Of a stretch of 64,000 nt of DNA, positions 54,570 to 63,049 are shown one piece after another. How positions within the stretch are numbered: the first letter of the stretch is position 1; every line of letters starts with the position of its first letter. The DNA lies in assembly GCA_947039485.1 (NCBI GenBank), contig CAMQZC010000002.1:62001-126000 (forward strand). Reading direction: 5' to 3'. The notes beneath the pieces are model-generated. The model was not told the origin of the DNA, did not search any database, and saw nothing but the letters and a program-made list of their open reading frames with translations. A program made the translations under genes and the position numbers. This DNA is from an uncultured Verrucomicrobiales bacterium. GTDB lineage: Bacteria > Verrucomicrobiota > Verrucomicrobiia > Verrucomicrobiales > Akkermansiaceae.

Positions 54570-54775
54570 ACAAACGAATCGATTATCTCGACACCCTACG
54601 CGTTATTGCCTGCTTCCTGGTCGTTCTGACGCATTCGGCAATCCCCGCCAGCGACCCCAGCAATGGAATATATTATGCATTCATCTCATTACTTTGCTCG
54701 CCAAACAACGGCCTGTTTTTTTCCATATCCGGGGCACTATTACGACCAACAACACTAGCTATAGGTGAGTTCAAC
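54566..54775 (+). pseudogene. Truncated acyltransferase (Acyltransferase_3) N-terminus
   Basis: The frame begins on the stop of the preceding gene and gives IDYLDTLRVIACFLVVLTHSAIP, the family start with its conserved His, and LFFSISGALLRP. After about 65-70 residues it runs into unrelated sequence and stops at 54868 inside the next gene. A full enzyme is about 340 residues, so roughly four fifths is missing. The junction (near 54,770) marks where the GT32 gene now follows. Confidence 0.75.
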
Positions 54776-54827
54776 CTTACCTCATCTCTAAATTACCAAA
54801 AAGCAAATACATCATTGGAATATAATC

Positions 54828-55541
54828 ATGATACCAAAAATAATTCACTACTGTTGGTTTGGGCGTAACCCCTTGCCAGCTGATGCGGTTAAATGCATCG
54901 AAAGCTGGCGCAAGTTCTTTCCGAATTATGAAATCAAAGAATGGAATGAAGACAACTTCGATATCAACATCCTCCCCTACGCCAAGGACGCCTATGAGGC
55001 TAAGAAGTACGCCTTTGTAAGTGATTATGCACGCATCTACATCTTGCATCAGCACGGTGGTTTGTATTTTGACACTGATGTAGAGGTAATCAAACCTATG
55101 GATGAGGTCGTAACCAAAGGCGCTTTTATGGGGATCGAATGCATATCGCCTGAACATGGGCTAATGGTAAATCCAGGACTCGGCATTGGAGCGGAATCCG
55201 GACACCCAGTATACCAAAGGATTTTGGATATCTACAGAAATCTCAATTTCTGCGACAAAAATGGATATCTCAATATGTATGCAATTGTGCGCATCACATC
55301 TGATGTATTGAAAGAGTTCGGTATGAATAACAATCATGCATATCAGAAAGTATCAGATATATCCATCTACCCAGCAGATTACTTCAACCCCTTAGATAGT
55401 GCTACCGAGATATTATACACAACGAAAAACACGTTGACTATTCATTGGTTTAGTTATTCGTGGGGCACTAAACAGCAGCAAAGATTACTCACTATCAAGC
55501 GATTTATAAGAAACACTCTAACTCGCCTAGGTTTGCGATAA
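54828..55541 (+). CDS. Family 32-like glycosyltransferase
   Basis: A 237-residue protein starting IPKIIHYCWFGRNPLPADAVKCIESWRKFFPNYEIKEWNE, the signature of the GT32/OCH1-like capsular sugar transferases. The metal site DXD is in YILHQHGGLYFDTDVEVIKPM. Later NPGLGIGAESGHPV and TIHWFSYSWG match the C-terminal part. It is full length for the family. Its start lies within the leftover frame of the truncated acyltransferase. Confidence 0.88.
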   Translation: MIPKIIHYCWFGRNPLPADAVKCIESWRKFFPNYEIKEWNEDNFDINILPYAKDAYEAKKYAFVSDYARIYILHQHGGLYFDTDVEVIKPMDEVVTKGAFMGIECISPEHGLMVNPGLGIGAESGHPVYQRILDIYRNLNFCDKNGYLNMYAIVRITSDVLKEFGMNNNHAYQKVSDISIYPADYFNPLDSATEILYTTKNTLTIHWFSYSWGTKQQQRLLTIKRFIRNTLTRLGLR

Positions 55542-55570
55542 AAACAAATTCATCACACTAACAGCATTTA

Positions 55571-56644
55571 ATGATTCCTGCCACATCATATCAGATTATC
55601 TACATATCTATTGTAGGGATATTAACGATACTGACACTATTGTCTCTCCAAGCGAAGCCCAAAAAGGCATTTGCGGCAGCGTTGATACTGTGTATCACCT
55701 GCAGTCTATTGATTGGATTTCGGCCTATTCATGGAATTTTTATTGATATGTTAAATTACTCTCAATATTATAATATTATATATGGAGATTTTTTCTCATT
55801 CAATTTATCTTCAGAAAACCTAATCTTCGACAATTTTTTTAGCTTCTTAGCATCACTAAAAATTGACATTAGCTTGTTTTTCTTTCTTATTGCTTTCATT
55901 TATTTTGGAGGAATATATATCAGCTCTGTTAAAATCTTCCCCTACAACTCAGCACTAGCGTTTTTAATTTACTTAGCAGCGTTTTCTACATTTAGCTACG
56001 GAACAAACGGCATTAAAGCAGGTGCTGCTGCAAGTCTATTTCTTGTTGCGCTAGCCTATACCGACCGTAAAGTTGTTGCCTTCACCTTCCTCGCGCTCTC
56101 TCTTGGATTTCATCATTCAATGATCCTCCCTATCACAGCCTATTTTTGCGTACAAATATACAGGAAGCCAGCAATATACATATCTTTCTGGTGTTTATGC
56201 TTTGTCATTTCGTTTTTAAATATCCAAGCTCTTCAAATATTCTTAGGAGAGCTCTTGGGCGCAAATGCTGATGGCTACCTAACTAACAATGAATCACTTT
56301 CTTCAAATAGTACAATCAAAGGATTTCGTATTGATTTTATCTTATATAGCATCATGCCTATCTTAGTAGGCTGCTATTTCATCCTCTATCGAAAAATATT
56401 TGATGATTTATATTTGCGGCTATGGTGCATTTACACACTAGTAAACTCAATTTGGCTTCTTTGTATGTACGCCGAATTTACTAATAGAATTGCTTACCTA
56501 TCTTGGTTCATATATCCAGTTGTTCTCATTTACCCCTTCTTAAAATTTAACTATTCACCTAAGCGGATAAGTCATCTGAAGACAGCCGCATTTCTCCACT
56601 TCTCATTCACTCTTTTTATGATCGTTATTTATTATGGAATATAA
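55571..56644 (+). CDS. EpsG-family membrane protein, probable Wzy-type polymerase
   Basis: A 357-residue polytopic protein with about ten hydrophobic helices. The pattern GFRPIHGIFIDMLNYSQYYN after the second helix, the long periplasmic-type loops, and FSYGTNGIKAGAAASLFLVALAY followed by HHSMILPI fit the EpsG group. These proteins act as O-antigen or exopolysaccharide polymerases. It overlaps the next glycosyltransferase by 11 bases. It is the only polymerase candidate in the window. Confidence 0.8.
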   Translation: MIPATSYQIIYISIVGILTILTLLSLQAKPKKAFAAALILCITCSLLIGFRPIHGIFIDMLNYSQYYNIIYGDFFSFNLSSENLIFDNFFSFLASLKIDISLFFFLIAFIYFGGIYISSVKIFPYNSALAFLIYLAAFSTFSYGTNGIKAGAAASLFLVALAYTDRKVVAFTFLALSLGFHHSMILPITAYFCVQIYRKPAIYISFWCLCFVISFLNIQALQIFLGELLGANADGYLTNNESLSSNSTIKGFRIDFILYSIMPILVGCYFILYRKIFDDLYLRLWCIYTLVNSIWLLCMYAEFTNRIAYLSWFIYPVVLIYPFLKFNYSPKRISHLKTAAFLHFSFTLFMIVIYYGI

Positions 56645-57458
56645 CAATATCAGCATATCTATTATCATGGGTATCTACAATTGCGCAGACACACTACAAG
56701 AAGCATTGGATTCCTTGTACGCACAAACTTTTCAAAACTTTGAAATTATTCTTTGTGATGATGCTTCTTGTGATGCAACTTATCAAATTGCTTTAGATAA
56801 TGCCAGTCGAAATTCTCATATCGTTCTGCTCAAAAACGAAAAGAACCTCGGACTAAATGCTACCCTTAACAAATGCTTAAAAAGTGCACGAGGAAAATAT
56901 ATAGCGAGGATGGATGGCGATGACATTTCTGTTGCAAGCCGATTAGAAATTGAATTTAACTTCCTTGAATCTCATCTCGAATACGCCATTGTGAGCTGCA
57001 ACATGCTCCATTTTGATGAGAATGGCGACTTTGGACAGAGTGGAATCATGGGAGGAGAAGCTCGTACGCAAGACTTCCCGAAAGGGACCCCCTTCTGCCA
57101 CGCGCCCTGCATGATTCGCCATGAAGCGTACGAGGCCGTCAATGGTTATTCTGTAGAAGAGCGATTACTCCGTGTTGAAGATTATCACTTATGGTACAAA
57201 ATGTACTTAAAAGGATATATAGGCTATAATTTGCCTGATGTGCTATACAAAATGCGTGACGACCAGCAGGCGGCAGCACGCCGTAAATTCAAATTCAGTT
57301 TTAATATTGCCTATGTGAAATTTTTGATCGTCAAAGATTTCAAACTACCGTTATTCAACTATATCTACTGCTTGCGTCCTATTATCGTGGCTCTTCTACC
57401 AAAAATTCTTTACAATTTCCTACATAAATCAAAGATGCATTCCTACACATCGAGATAA
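56634..57458 (+). CDS. Family 2 glycosyltransferase
   Basis: A 274-residue GT-A enzyme with ISIIMGIYNCADTLQEALDSLYAQ, IILCDDASCDATYQIA, NEKNLGLNATLNKCLKSARGKYIARMDGDDIS and ERLLRVEDYHLWYKMYLKG with the probable catalytic base Asp. The DDAS and MDGDD forms resemble amylovoran/EpsE-type transferases. It starts 11 bases inside the polymerase gene, so the two are coupled. Confidence 0.9.
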   Translation: MEYNNISISIIMGIYNCADTLQEALDSLYAQTFQNFEIILCDDASCDATYQIALDNASRNSHIVLLKNEKNLGLNATLNKCLKSARGKYIARMDGDDISVASRLEIEFNFLESHLEYAIVSCNMLHFDENGDFGQSGIMGGEARTQDFPKGTPFCHAPCMIRHEAYEAVNGYSVEERLLRVEDYHLWYKMYLKGYIGYNLPDVLYKMRDDQQAAARRKFKFSFNIAYVKFLIVKDFKLPLFNYIYCLRPIIVALLPKILYNFLHKSKMHSYTSR

Positions 57459-57505
57459 CGCCAAATACAATCCTTCCAATATTCATCGAAAACTCAACTT
57501 GTAAA

Positions 57506-58657
57506 ATGAAAAACCTTCAAATCATCAATTTATTTACATCTGCAAAAATTTTCATCAATGGCCATTTTTCTTATTTACAAAAAAACGGCTATGACATGCA
57601 CCTAATTTGTAGTAATCACGAGGAATTAAAGTCTTTTGCCAAGGCACAAAATATCAGCTATGAAGCCATTACTCTTGAGCGACAACCCTCGCTCTGGCAA
57701 GATATACGCTCGTTATTTAAAATTTGCGCCTATATTAAAAAACATAAAATTGACACGGTTGTTGGTCATCAACCCAAAGGCTGCCTAATGACGGTAATTG
57801 CTGGTAGGTTAATGGGAGTTAAGGAGATTATAATTTTTTCTCATGGCCTTGTTCACGAAGGATCTACAGGAATCAAACGTAGAATATTAATATGGGAGGC
57901 AATATTTGAGGCCAGATTAGCACACAAAGTTATTTGTGTCAGCAACTCAGTTGCGCAAGTGCGACGAGACGCCTGTATCGACCGACCTGAGCAGCAATAT
58001 ATCTTACACAAAGGAACATGCGGGGGGATTGACACAAAAATAATGTTCAACCCTAAAAACATAGATCATAGCAAATTAAAAGAACTCTCTCTAGCATTAG
58101 AAATTTGTGAAGATGACTTTGTTATCGGCTTCTGTGGTAGAATGGTTCGAGATAAGGGGATTGTTGAATTAGTCGATGGATTCAAAGCTCTAGTAAGTAG
58201 CAACCCAACAAAGAAACTAAAACTATTAATTATAGGGAGCCCTGAAAAAAGAGACTCTATTAGCTCTGCGTTGTTTGAGTATATGAATCAAAATCCTAAT
58301 ATTATATTCACTGGACACATTGAGAGAGAAAAGCTAAGTTATTATTACACAATGATGGATGTTTTTGTCCTACCATCATATAGAGAAGGTTTTGGCATGG
58401 TGACCATTGAGGCTGGAGCAATGGAAGTACCTGCTATCGTCTCTGAATCTACTGGTTGCATCGATTCTATCATTGAACATCAAACGGGTATTTATTGCGA
58501 TATTACTGCTAATTCTATTCAAGCTCAGATAGAGTATTTGTTTGATGACTCAACACGATTAGCATTAGGAAAAAATGCTAGATCTTGGATTTGTGAAAAC
58601 TTCGATCACGATATTTTGTATCCTGCTTTACTTGATGTCTACAAAAAGAAAAACTAA
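57506..58657 (+). CDS. Family 4 glycosyltransferase (GT-B)
   Basis: A 383-residue GT-B enzyme. The N-terminal domain has [29 protein letters not shown] and a [28 protein letters not shown] segment, as in PglA/WbnE-like enzymes. The donor domain has [75 protein letters not shown] with the EX7E motif. In bacillosamine loci the homologue (PglA) adds the second sugar to diNAcBac. That role fits its place right before pglC but is inference. Confidence 0.88.
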   Translation: MKNLQIINLFTSAKIFINGHFSYLQKNGYDMHLICSNHEELKSFAKAQNISYEAITLERQPSLWQDIRSLFKICAYIKKHKIDTVVGHQPKGCLMTVIAGRLMGVKEIIIFSHGLVHEGSTGIKRRILIWEAIFEARLAHKVICVSNSVAQVRRDACIDRPEQQYILHKGTCGGIDTKIMFNPKNIDHSKLKELSLALEICEDDFVIGFCGRMVRDKGIVELVDGFKALVSSNPTKKLKLLIIGSPEKRDSISSALFEYMNQNPNIIFTGHIEREKLSYYYTMMDVFVLPSYREGFGMVTIEAGAMEVPAIVSESTGCIDSIIEHQTGIYCDITANSIQAQIEYLFDDSTRLALGKNARSWICENFDHDILYPALLDVYKKKN

Positions 58658-58685
58658 AACTTTACTATTTTTCACCACAATACTT

Positions 58686-59297
58686 ATGTATAAACATTTT
58701 TTTAAAAGATTCTTCGACTTCGCCGCAGCTCTCATGATGCTAACAGCTCTCTTTCCCTTCCTCTTTTTTGTCTGGCTCTGGCTGACGATAGCGAATAAGG
58801 GAGCTGGGGCTTTCTTCACTCAGGCGCGACCAGGGAGGAATGCGAAGATTTTTAAGATTGTCAAGTTCAAGACAATGACGGATGAACGTGATGCTGAGGG
58901 CAATCTACTTCCCGATGAAGTGCGCCTGACCAAGATTGGCAGTTTTGTACGCTCAACATCGATTGATGAGCTGCCTCAGCTGATCAATGCGCTCAAGGGC
59001 GACATGAGTTTTATCGGACCTCGCCCGCTACTCATCGAGTACTTGCCTCTCTATTCCAAGGAGCAGGCACGCCGGCATGAGCTGCGCCCCGGTATCAGTG
59101 GGTGGGCTCAGGTGAATGGGCGCAATGCGATTAGCTGGCAAAAGAAGTTTGAGCTCGATGTCTGGTATGTGGATCACTGCTCGGCTTGGACGGATTTTAA
59201 GCTCGTCTTTTTGACCATTAAGAAGATTCTGGTGCGCTCTGATATCAGCTCGACCACGAGCTCAACGATGGAACCATTCAAAGGGAACAATAGTTGA
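58686..59297 (+). CDS. pglC: Undecaprenyl-phosphate diNAc-bacillosamine phosphotransferase (PglC-like)
   Basis: A 203-residue monotopic phosphoglycosyl transferase. The upstream frame overlaps the preceding gene, so ATG 58686 is chosen, where the family reentrant helix begins ([23 protein letters not shown]). It has [40 protein letters not shown], the catalytic Asp-Glu in [46 protein letters not shown] and [15 protein letters not shown]. This is close to Campylobacter-type PglC. The codon style is GC-richer than the genes before it, marking the end of the AT-rich block. Confidence 0.9.
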   Translation: MYKHFFKRFFDFAAALMMLTALFPFLFFVWLWLTIANKGAGAFFTQARPGRNAKIFKIVKFKTMTDERDAEGNLLPDEVRLTKIGSFVRSTSIDELPQLINALKGDMSFIGPRPLLIEYLPLYSKEQARRHELRPGISGWAQVNGRNAISWQKKFELDVWYVDHCSAWTDFKLVFLTIKKILVRSDISSTTSSTMEPFKGNNS

Positions 59298-59298
59298 T

Positions 59299-59895
59299 AT
59301 GTCTAAGGTATATTTATACGGAGCGAGCGGTCACGGTAAGGTGATTGCAGATATAGTACGCGCCAATGGCTTGGAGGTTGCAGCCTTTGTCGATGACAAT
59401 GAGTCGATAAACGAGCTCTGCAGCTATCCTGTGCTGCATGGTGCTATGGACGTCAGTCCTCTTATCATTAGCATAGGAAGCAATCGCATCCGAAAGAAGC
59501 TAGCTCTAGAGCTCAAGGGCGAGTTCATCACAGCGATTCACCCCTCTGCCATTCTCTCGCCCTCGGCAACGATAGGCGAAGGCTCTGTCGTGATGCAGGG
59601 TGCCGTTATTCAGGCTGACGCGAGCATTGGCAAGCATGTAATTGTCAATACATCAGCATCGATCGATCATGACTGCCTGATTGCTAATTACTGCCATCTC
59701 TCCCCTCACAGTACGCTCTGCGGCAATGTGAGCGTGGGCGAGGGCTCATGGATCTGCGCAGGCGCAACGGTAATTCAAGGCATCTCGATTGGCAAGGGAT
59801 GCACGATTGCGGCTGGTGCCGTGGTCACAAAGGATGTGCCCGATGGGGCGCTGGTCGCAGGTGTACCCGCAAAAATCAAAAAAACAAACTCATAA
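59299..59895 (+). CDS. pglD: UDP-4-amino-sugar N-acetyltransferase (PglD-like)
   Basis: A 198-residue enzyme with an N-terminal UDP-sugar-binding Rossmann-like part (VYLYGASGHGKVIADIV) and a C-terminal left-handed beta-helix of hexapeptide repeats (ATIGEGSVVMQGAVIQADASIGKHV). The catalytic His is in SASIDHDC. AAGAVVTKDVPDGALVAGVPAKI ends the family. It acetylates the 4-amino group to make UDP-diNAcBac. It starts one base after pglC, and pglE follows by 12 bases. Confidence 0.9.
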   Translation: MSKVYLYGASGHGKVIADIVRANGLEVAAFVDDNESINELCSYPVLHGAMDVSPLIISIGSNRIRKKLALELKGEFITAIHPSAILSPSATIGEGSVVMQGAVIQADASIGKHVIVNTSASIDHDCLIANYCHLSPHSTLCGNVSVGEGSWICAGATVIQGISIGKGCTIAAGAVVTKDVPDGALVAGVPAKIKKTNS

Positions 59896-59907
59896 CTTAC
59901 ATAGACA

Positions 59908-61062
59908 ATGAACAAGAAACCAATTTATTTATGCCTTGCCCACATGGGTGGCAAGGAGCAGGATTTTATCCAAGAAGCCTTTGACACAAACTGGGTTGTT
60001 CCTCTGGGGCCCAATGTGAATGAATTTGAGCAGGATATTAAGAGTTACCTCGGTGGGGAGAAGGAAGTAGTTGCGCTCTCTGCAGGGACGGCGGCTATTC
60101 ATCTGGCGCTCATTCAACTGGGTGTGACAGCAGGTGATGAGGTAATTTGCCAGAGTTTTACTTTCTGCGCCTCGGTAAATCCGATTATCTATCAGGGTGC
60201 GACTCCTGTCTTTGTGGACAGTGAGACGGATACGTGGAATATGTCCCCTGCTCTGCTGGAGGAGGCTATACTTGATCGTCAGGCAAAGACGGGTAAGCTG
60301 CCCAAGGCTATTGTGCTGGTGCATCTCTATGGCATGCCTGCAAAGATGGATGAGATCATGGCGATTGCCAACAAGTACGCTATTGCTGTGCTTGAGGATG
60401 CTGCGGAGGCGATGGGCTCTTGCTACAAGGGCAAGCCATGTGGTACTTTTGGGCGTTTTGGCGTGCTTTCCTTTAATGGCAATAAGATGATTACGACCTC
60501 AGGTGGTGGGGCTCTTGTTTGCGCCTCCCCTGAGCAGCAGCAGCAGGTGATGTTCTATGCAACGCAGGCTCGTGAGAACTTTGCCTACTATCAACATGAG
60601 AAGATTGGCTACAATTACCGTCTGAGCAATATTTGCGCAGGTATTGGACGTGGACAGATGCTAGTGCTTGATGCGCATATTGCGCATCACCGTCACGTCA
60701 ATGCGCTGTATCAGGCGGCTTTTGCGGGTGTGGAGGGTGTATCAGTTTTGACAAATCCATCGGCTGATTTTGAGTCGAATTACTGGCTCTCAACAATTCT
60801 CTTTGATCAAATTGACTCCATTGATACTTGCGTGGCAATTTGTGAGAGCTTGGGCAAGAAGTCAATTGAGGCGCGCCCGCTGTGGAAGCCGCTGCACTTG
60901 CAGCCTGTCTTTGACGGAGCACCTGCTTATGTGGATGGTACTTCTGAGCGTTTATTTAACCAAGGCTTGTGCATCCCCTCTGGCCCTTATGTGACAGATG
61001 CGGATGTGGCTCTTGTTGTCGAGGCTATTCTATTTAGTATCCCCTTGAAAAACTATTTTTAA
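59908..61062 (+). CDS. pglE: UDP-4-keto-sugar aminotransferase (PglE-like, DegT/DnrJ/EryC1)
   Basis: A 384-residue PLP enzyme that aminates C4 of the keto sugar. Motifs are YLCLAHMGGKEQDFIQEAFDTNWVVPLGPN, ALSAGTAAIHLALI, CQSFTFCASVNPI, PIVFVD-like TPVFVDSETDTWN, VHLYGMPAKM, EDAAEAMGSCYKGK and SFNGNKMITTSGGGALV with the PLP lysine. The YNYRLSNICAGIGRGQ segment is also typical. With PglF, PglC and PglD it completes bacillosamine priming. Its last base overlaps the next gene's ATG, and its 3' end recurs as a relic at 62,180. Confidence 0.92.
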   Translation: MNKKPIYLCLAHMGGKEQDFIQEAFDTNWVVPLGPNVNEFEQDIKSYLGGEKEVVALSAGTAAIHLALIQLGVTAGDEVICQSFTFCASVNPIIYQGATPVFVDSETDTWNMSPALLEEAILDRQAKTGKLPKAIVLVHLYGMPAKMDEIMAIANKYAIAVLEDAAEAMGSCYKGKPCGTFGRFGVLSFNGNKMITTSGGGALVCASPEQQQQVMFYATQARENFAYYQHEKIGYNYRLSNICAGIGRGQMLVLDAHIAHHRHVNALYQAAFAGVEGVSVLTNPSADFESNYWLSTILFDQIDSIDTCVAICESLGKKSIEARPLWKPLHLQPVFDGAPAYVDGTSERLFNQGLCIPSGPYVTDADVALVVEAILFSIPLKNYF

Positions 61063-62162
61063 TGATACGCCCATATATGAATATTTCTAATTCCGAATCA
61101 ACACTCTCAGCTACCATTAATTTACTTAGATTTCCACTCACGCTGGCAGTCGTGTTCATCCATGCAAATCATGGCCCTGCAATAATTAATGATTTAGTAT
61201 TTAGTGAGCTAAGTTCCCACGACTTTTTCGGACTATTTGCGGGATTCATCGTATATTGGGTCGCTTGTGCCGCCGTGCCTCTTTTCTTCTTTATTTCTGG
61301 TCTGCTTTATTTCTACAATGTAAAACAACTAAACTATAAGACATACAAAGAGAAGACAAAGAAACGTTTTTTCTCTCTTTGCATCCCCTATCTAATATGG
61401 AACAGCGTGGCTTTGCTGATGGCGGGTCTCTATAGTTGCTTTACTATGACGGGGTCAATTAATAGCACATTTCTTTTTGAGCAATTCCTAAAGTTTGACT
61501 GGATTCAGGCATACTGGTACGAAGATAGTAATAACCTTCCCGTCCTTTATGCGCTTTGGTTTGTTCGAGACCTCATAGTGATATCACTCCTTAGTCCTAT
61601 CTTTTACCTAGCATGTAAATACTATTGGGGCATATTTTTAAGCATAATTTCTATCTGTTATTTTACGGGAAACTGGTTTGGCATCCCTGGCTTGGGTCTT
61701 TCTGGCTGCTTTTACTTTTATCTCGGCGCATTATTGAGTATAAAAGGCTGGGCGTATATTGAAAAAGCATCTAAAGCAACGCTACCTGCACTATCCCTCT
61801 CAATATTCTTTTTTGTTTATAAAACATATGACACATTCCATGGAGGCTCATATACACCTGGCCCCGTTGGTATTTTTCTCAATAGTTTAACAATTTTTCT
61901 CCTCGCTTACCTATTTTGTTCTAGGAGTAATTTTCAATTCCCATCAATATTGATAAAATCAACTATGTTTGTTTACTGCTGGCATGGTCTCAGCTTGATT
62001 GGAGGGATGGCGATTGTCAATAAGGTGATGGAGCTCTCTGGAGTACCTAATGCCATTATTTTCTGGACTATTCCTTTTATAGTTTATTTTATCAGCACTT
62101 CTTTTTACTACATCCTTAATCGTTATATGCCTCGCTTCTACCATATCATTTGTGGCAGATAA
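61062..62162 (+). CDS. Membrane acyltransferase (Acyltransferase_3 family)
   Basis: A 366-residue polytopic protein with about ten helices. It begins ATINLLRFPLTLAVVFIHANHGP, with the conserved His late in the first helix. It also has VPLFFFISGLLYF, YALWFVRDLIVISLLSPIF (the same LWFVRD element as the gene at 12,962) and a C-terminal FVYCWHGLSLI. It would acylate the repeat unit or the finished glycan. It is AT-rich and sits between pglE and a relic of the pglE 3' end, so it was probably inserted there. Confidence 0.82.
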   Translation: MIRPYMNISNSESTLSATINLLRFPLTLAVVFIHANHGPAIINDLVFSELSSHDFFGLFAGFIVYWVACAAVPLFFFISGLLYFYNVKQLNYKTYKEKTKKRFFSLCIPYLIWNSVALLMAGLYSCFTMTGSINSTFLFEQFLKFDWIQAYWYEDSNNLPVLYALWFVRDLIVISLLSPIFYLACKYYWGIFLSIISICYFTGNWFGIPGLGLSGCFYFYLGALLSIKGWAYIEKASKATLPALSLSIFFFVYKTYDTFHGGSYTPGPVGIFLNSLTIFLLAYLFCSRSNFQFPSILIKSTMFVYCWHGLSLIGGMAIVNKVMELSGVPNAIIFWTIPFIVYFISTSFYYILNRYMPRFYHIICGR

Positions 62163-62179
62163 AGCATTCCCCATCATGT

Positions 62180-62349
62180 GGAAGTCTCTGCACTTGTAGC
62201 CTGTCTTTGACGGCACACCTGCTTATGTGGATGGTACTTCCGAGCGTTTATTTAACCAAGGCTTGTGCATCACCTCTGCTCCCTGTGTGACGGATGAGGA
62301 TGTAGCTCTAGTAATCACAGAAATCAAGAATGCGCTCCAATCGCTCTAA
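62180..62349 (+). pseudogene. Relic of the pglE 3' end
   Basis: This segment is a near copy of 60,888-61,040. WKSLHL, then a TAG where pglE has CAG, then PVFDG, AYVDGTSERLFNQGLCI, and VTDEDVAL correspond to the C-terminus of PglE. The final ~12 codons differ (EIKNALQSL). It overlaps the start of the VanZ-like gene. It shows that pglE's end was duplicated when the acyltransferase gene entered. Confidence 0.88.
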
Positions 62350-62728
62350 ATTACTTACGTTAATCAGCTGCTTGCTGCTCTACATCTTGGGGATGGGGGC
62401 AGCGATGCTGCTCCCCTTTGAGTTAATGGGGGTCTCTATGCCCTCATTTTTACAGGATAAGGCTTGGGTGGATGATGTCATTCATTTCTTTACTTTTATC
62501 CCGTGGATGCTTCTCTCGGCCGCTCTGTTTAAATCTCAGTTAGCGAGAGTTCGATGCTTTATATTGGGTCTCTTGATCGTACTTGGTATTGAAATTGCTC
62601 AGATGAGGGTGCCTTGCCGTGGCTTTTCTTTGGATGATTTATTCGCTGGAGCCGCAGGGATGGTTTGTTCATATGTGCTTTTTATACGAGTATGGCGCCG
62701 CTCTCATAGCGGGAAGCATGATGTATAG
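62330..62728 (+). CDS. VanZ-like membrane protein
   Basis: A 132-residue protein with about four hydrophobic helices. The VanZ pattern is visible: an early helix ending in MLLPFELMG, then KAWVDDVIHFFTFIPWMLL with the conserved Asp and His, GLLIVLGIEIAQMRVPCRGFSLDDLFAGAAGMVCSYVLF with the Glu and the Asp pair. VanZ-like proteins occur beside glycan and teicoplanin-resistance genes; their activity is unknown. The start lies on the tail of the pglE relic, so the true start is slightly uncertain. Confidence 0.75.
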   Translation: MRSNRSKLLTLISCLLLYILGMGAAMLLPFELMGVSMPSFLQDKAWVDDVIHFFTFIPWMLLSAALFKSQLARVRCFILGLLIVLGIEIAQMRVPCRGFSLDDLFAGAAGMVCSYVLFIRVWRRSHSGKHDV

Positions 62729-63049
62729 AGACTCTCGCTTGCGTTGCTCTCTGGCTAACTTTTCGTATTTAAAGCACTTGAAATTATTGATGCCATTCTG
62801 TTAAATACGGTTTAAGGGGTAGGCTAAGGCTTCTGCTCGATTGAGGAGGCTTCATGGCCTATGGATGTACCCGGCGCTGCCTGTGCCGCGCGGCTTCGCT
62901 TGGCGCGGCTCTCTTATGGACCTTTCTCCCCTGAAGGTGTTCTCTAGCCAAGCAAGCCACGAATAAGCAATTAGCTAACTCTAACGTATTTATACTTGAC
63001 TCCCTCAATCATCAAGGATACAATCCGCAATCTTCTTGCCACCCGATTC
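62729..63049. other. Intergenic stretch of about 320 bases
   Basis: No gene is supported. A GC-rich inverted motif occurs near 62,890-62,925 (GCCGCGCGGC and TTGGCGCGGC), which could form a hairpin, but no T-run follows. Confidence 0.4.

Noticed and set aside
62880..62930. GC-rich inverted motif before the MBOAT gene as a terminator
   Set aside because: Arms are imperfect and no T-run follows on either strand.
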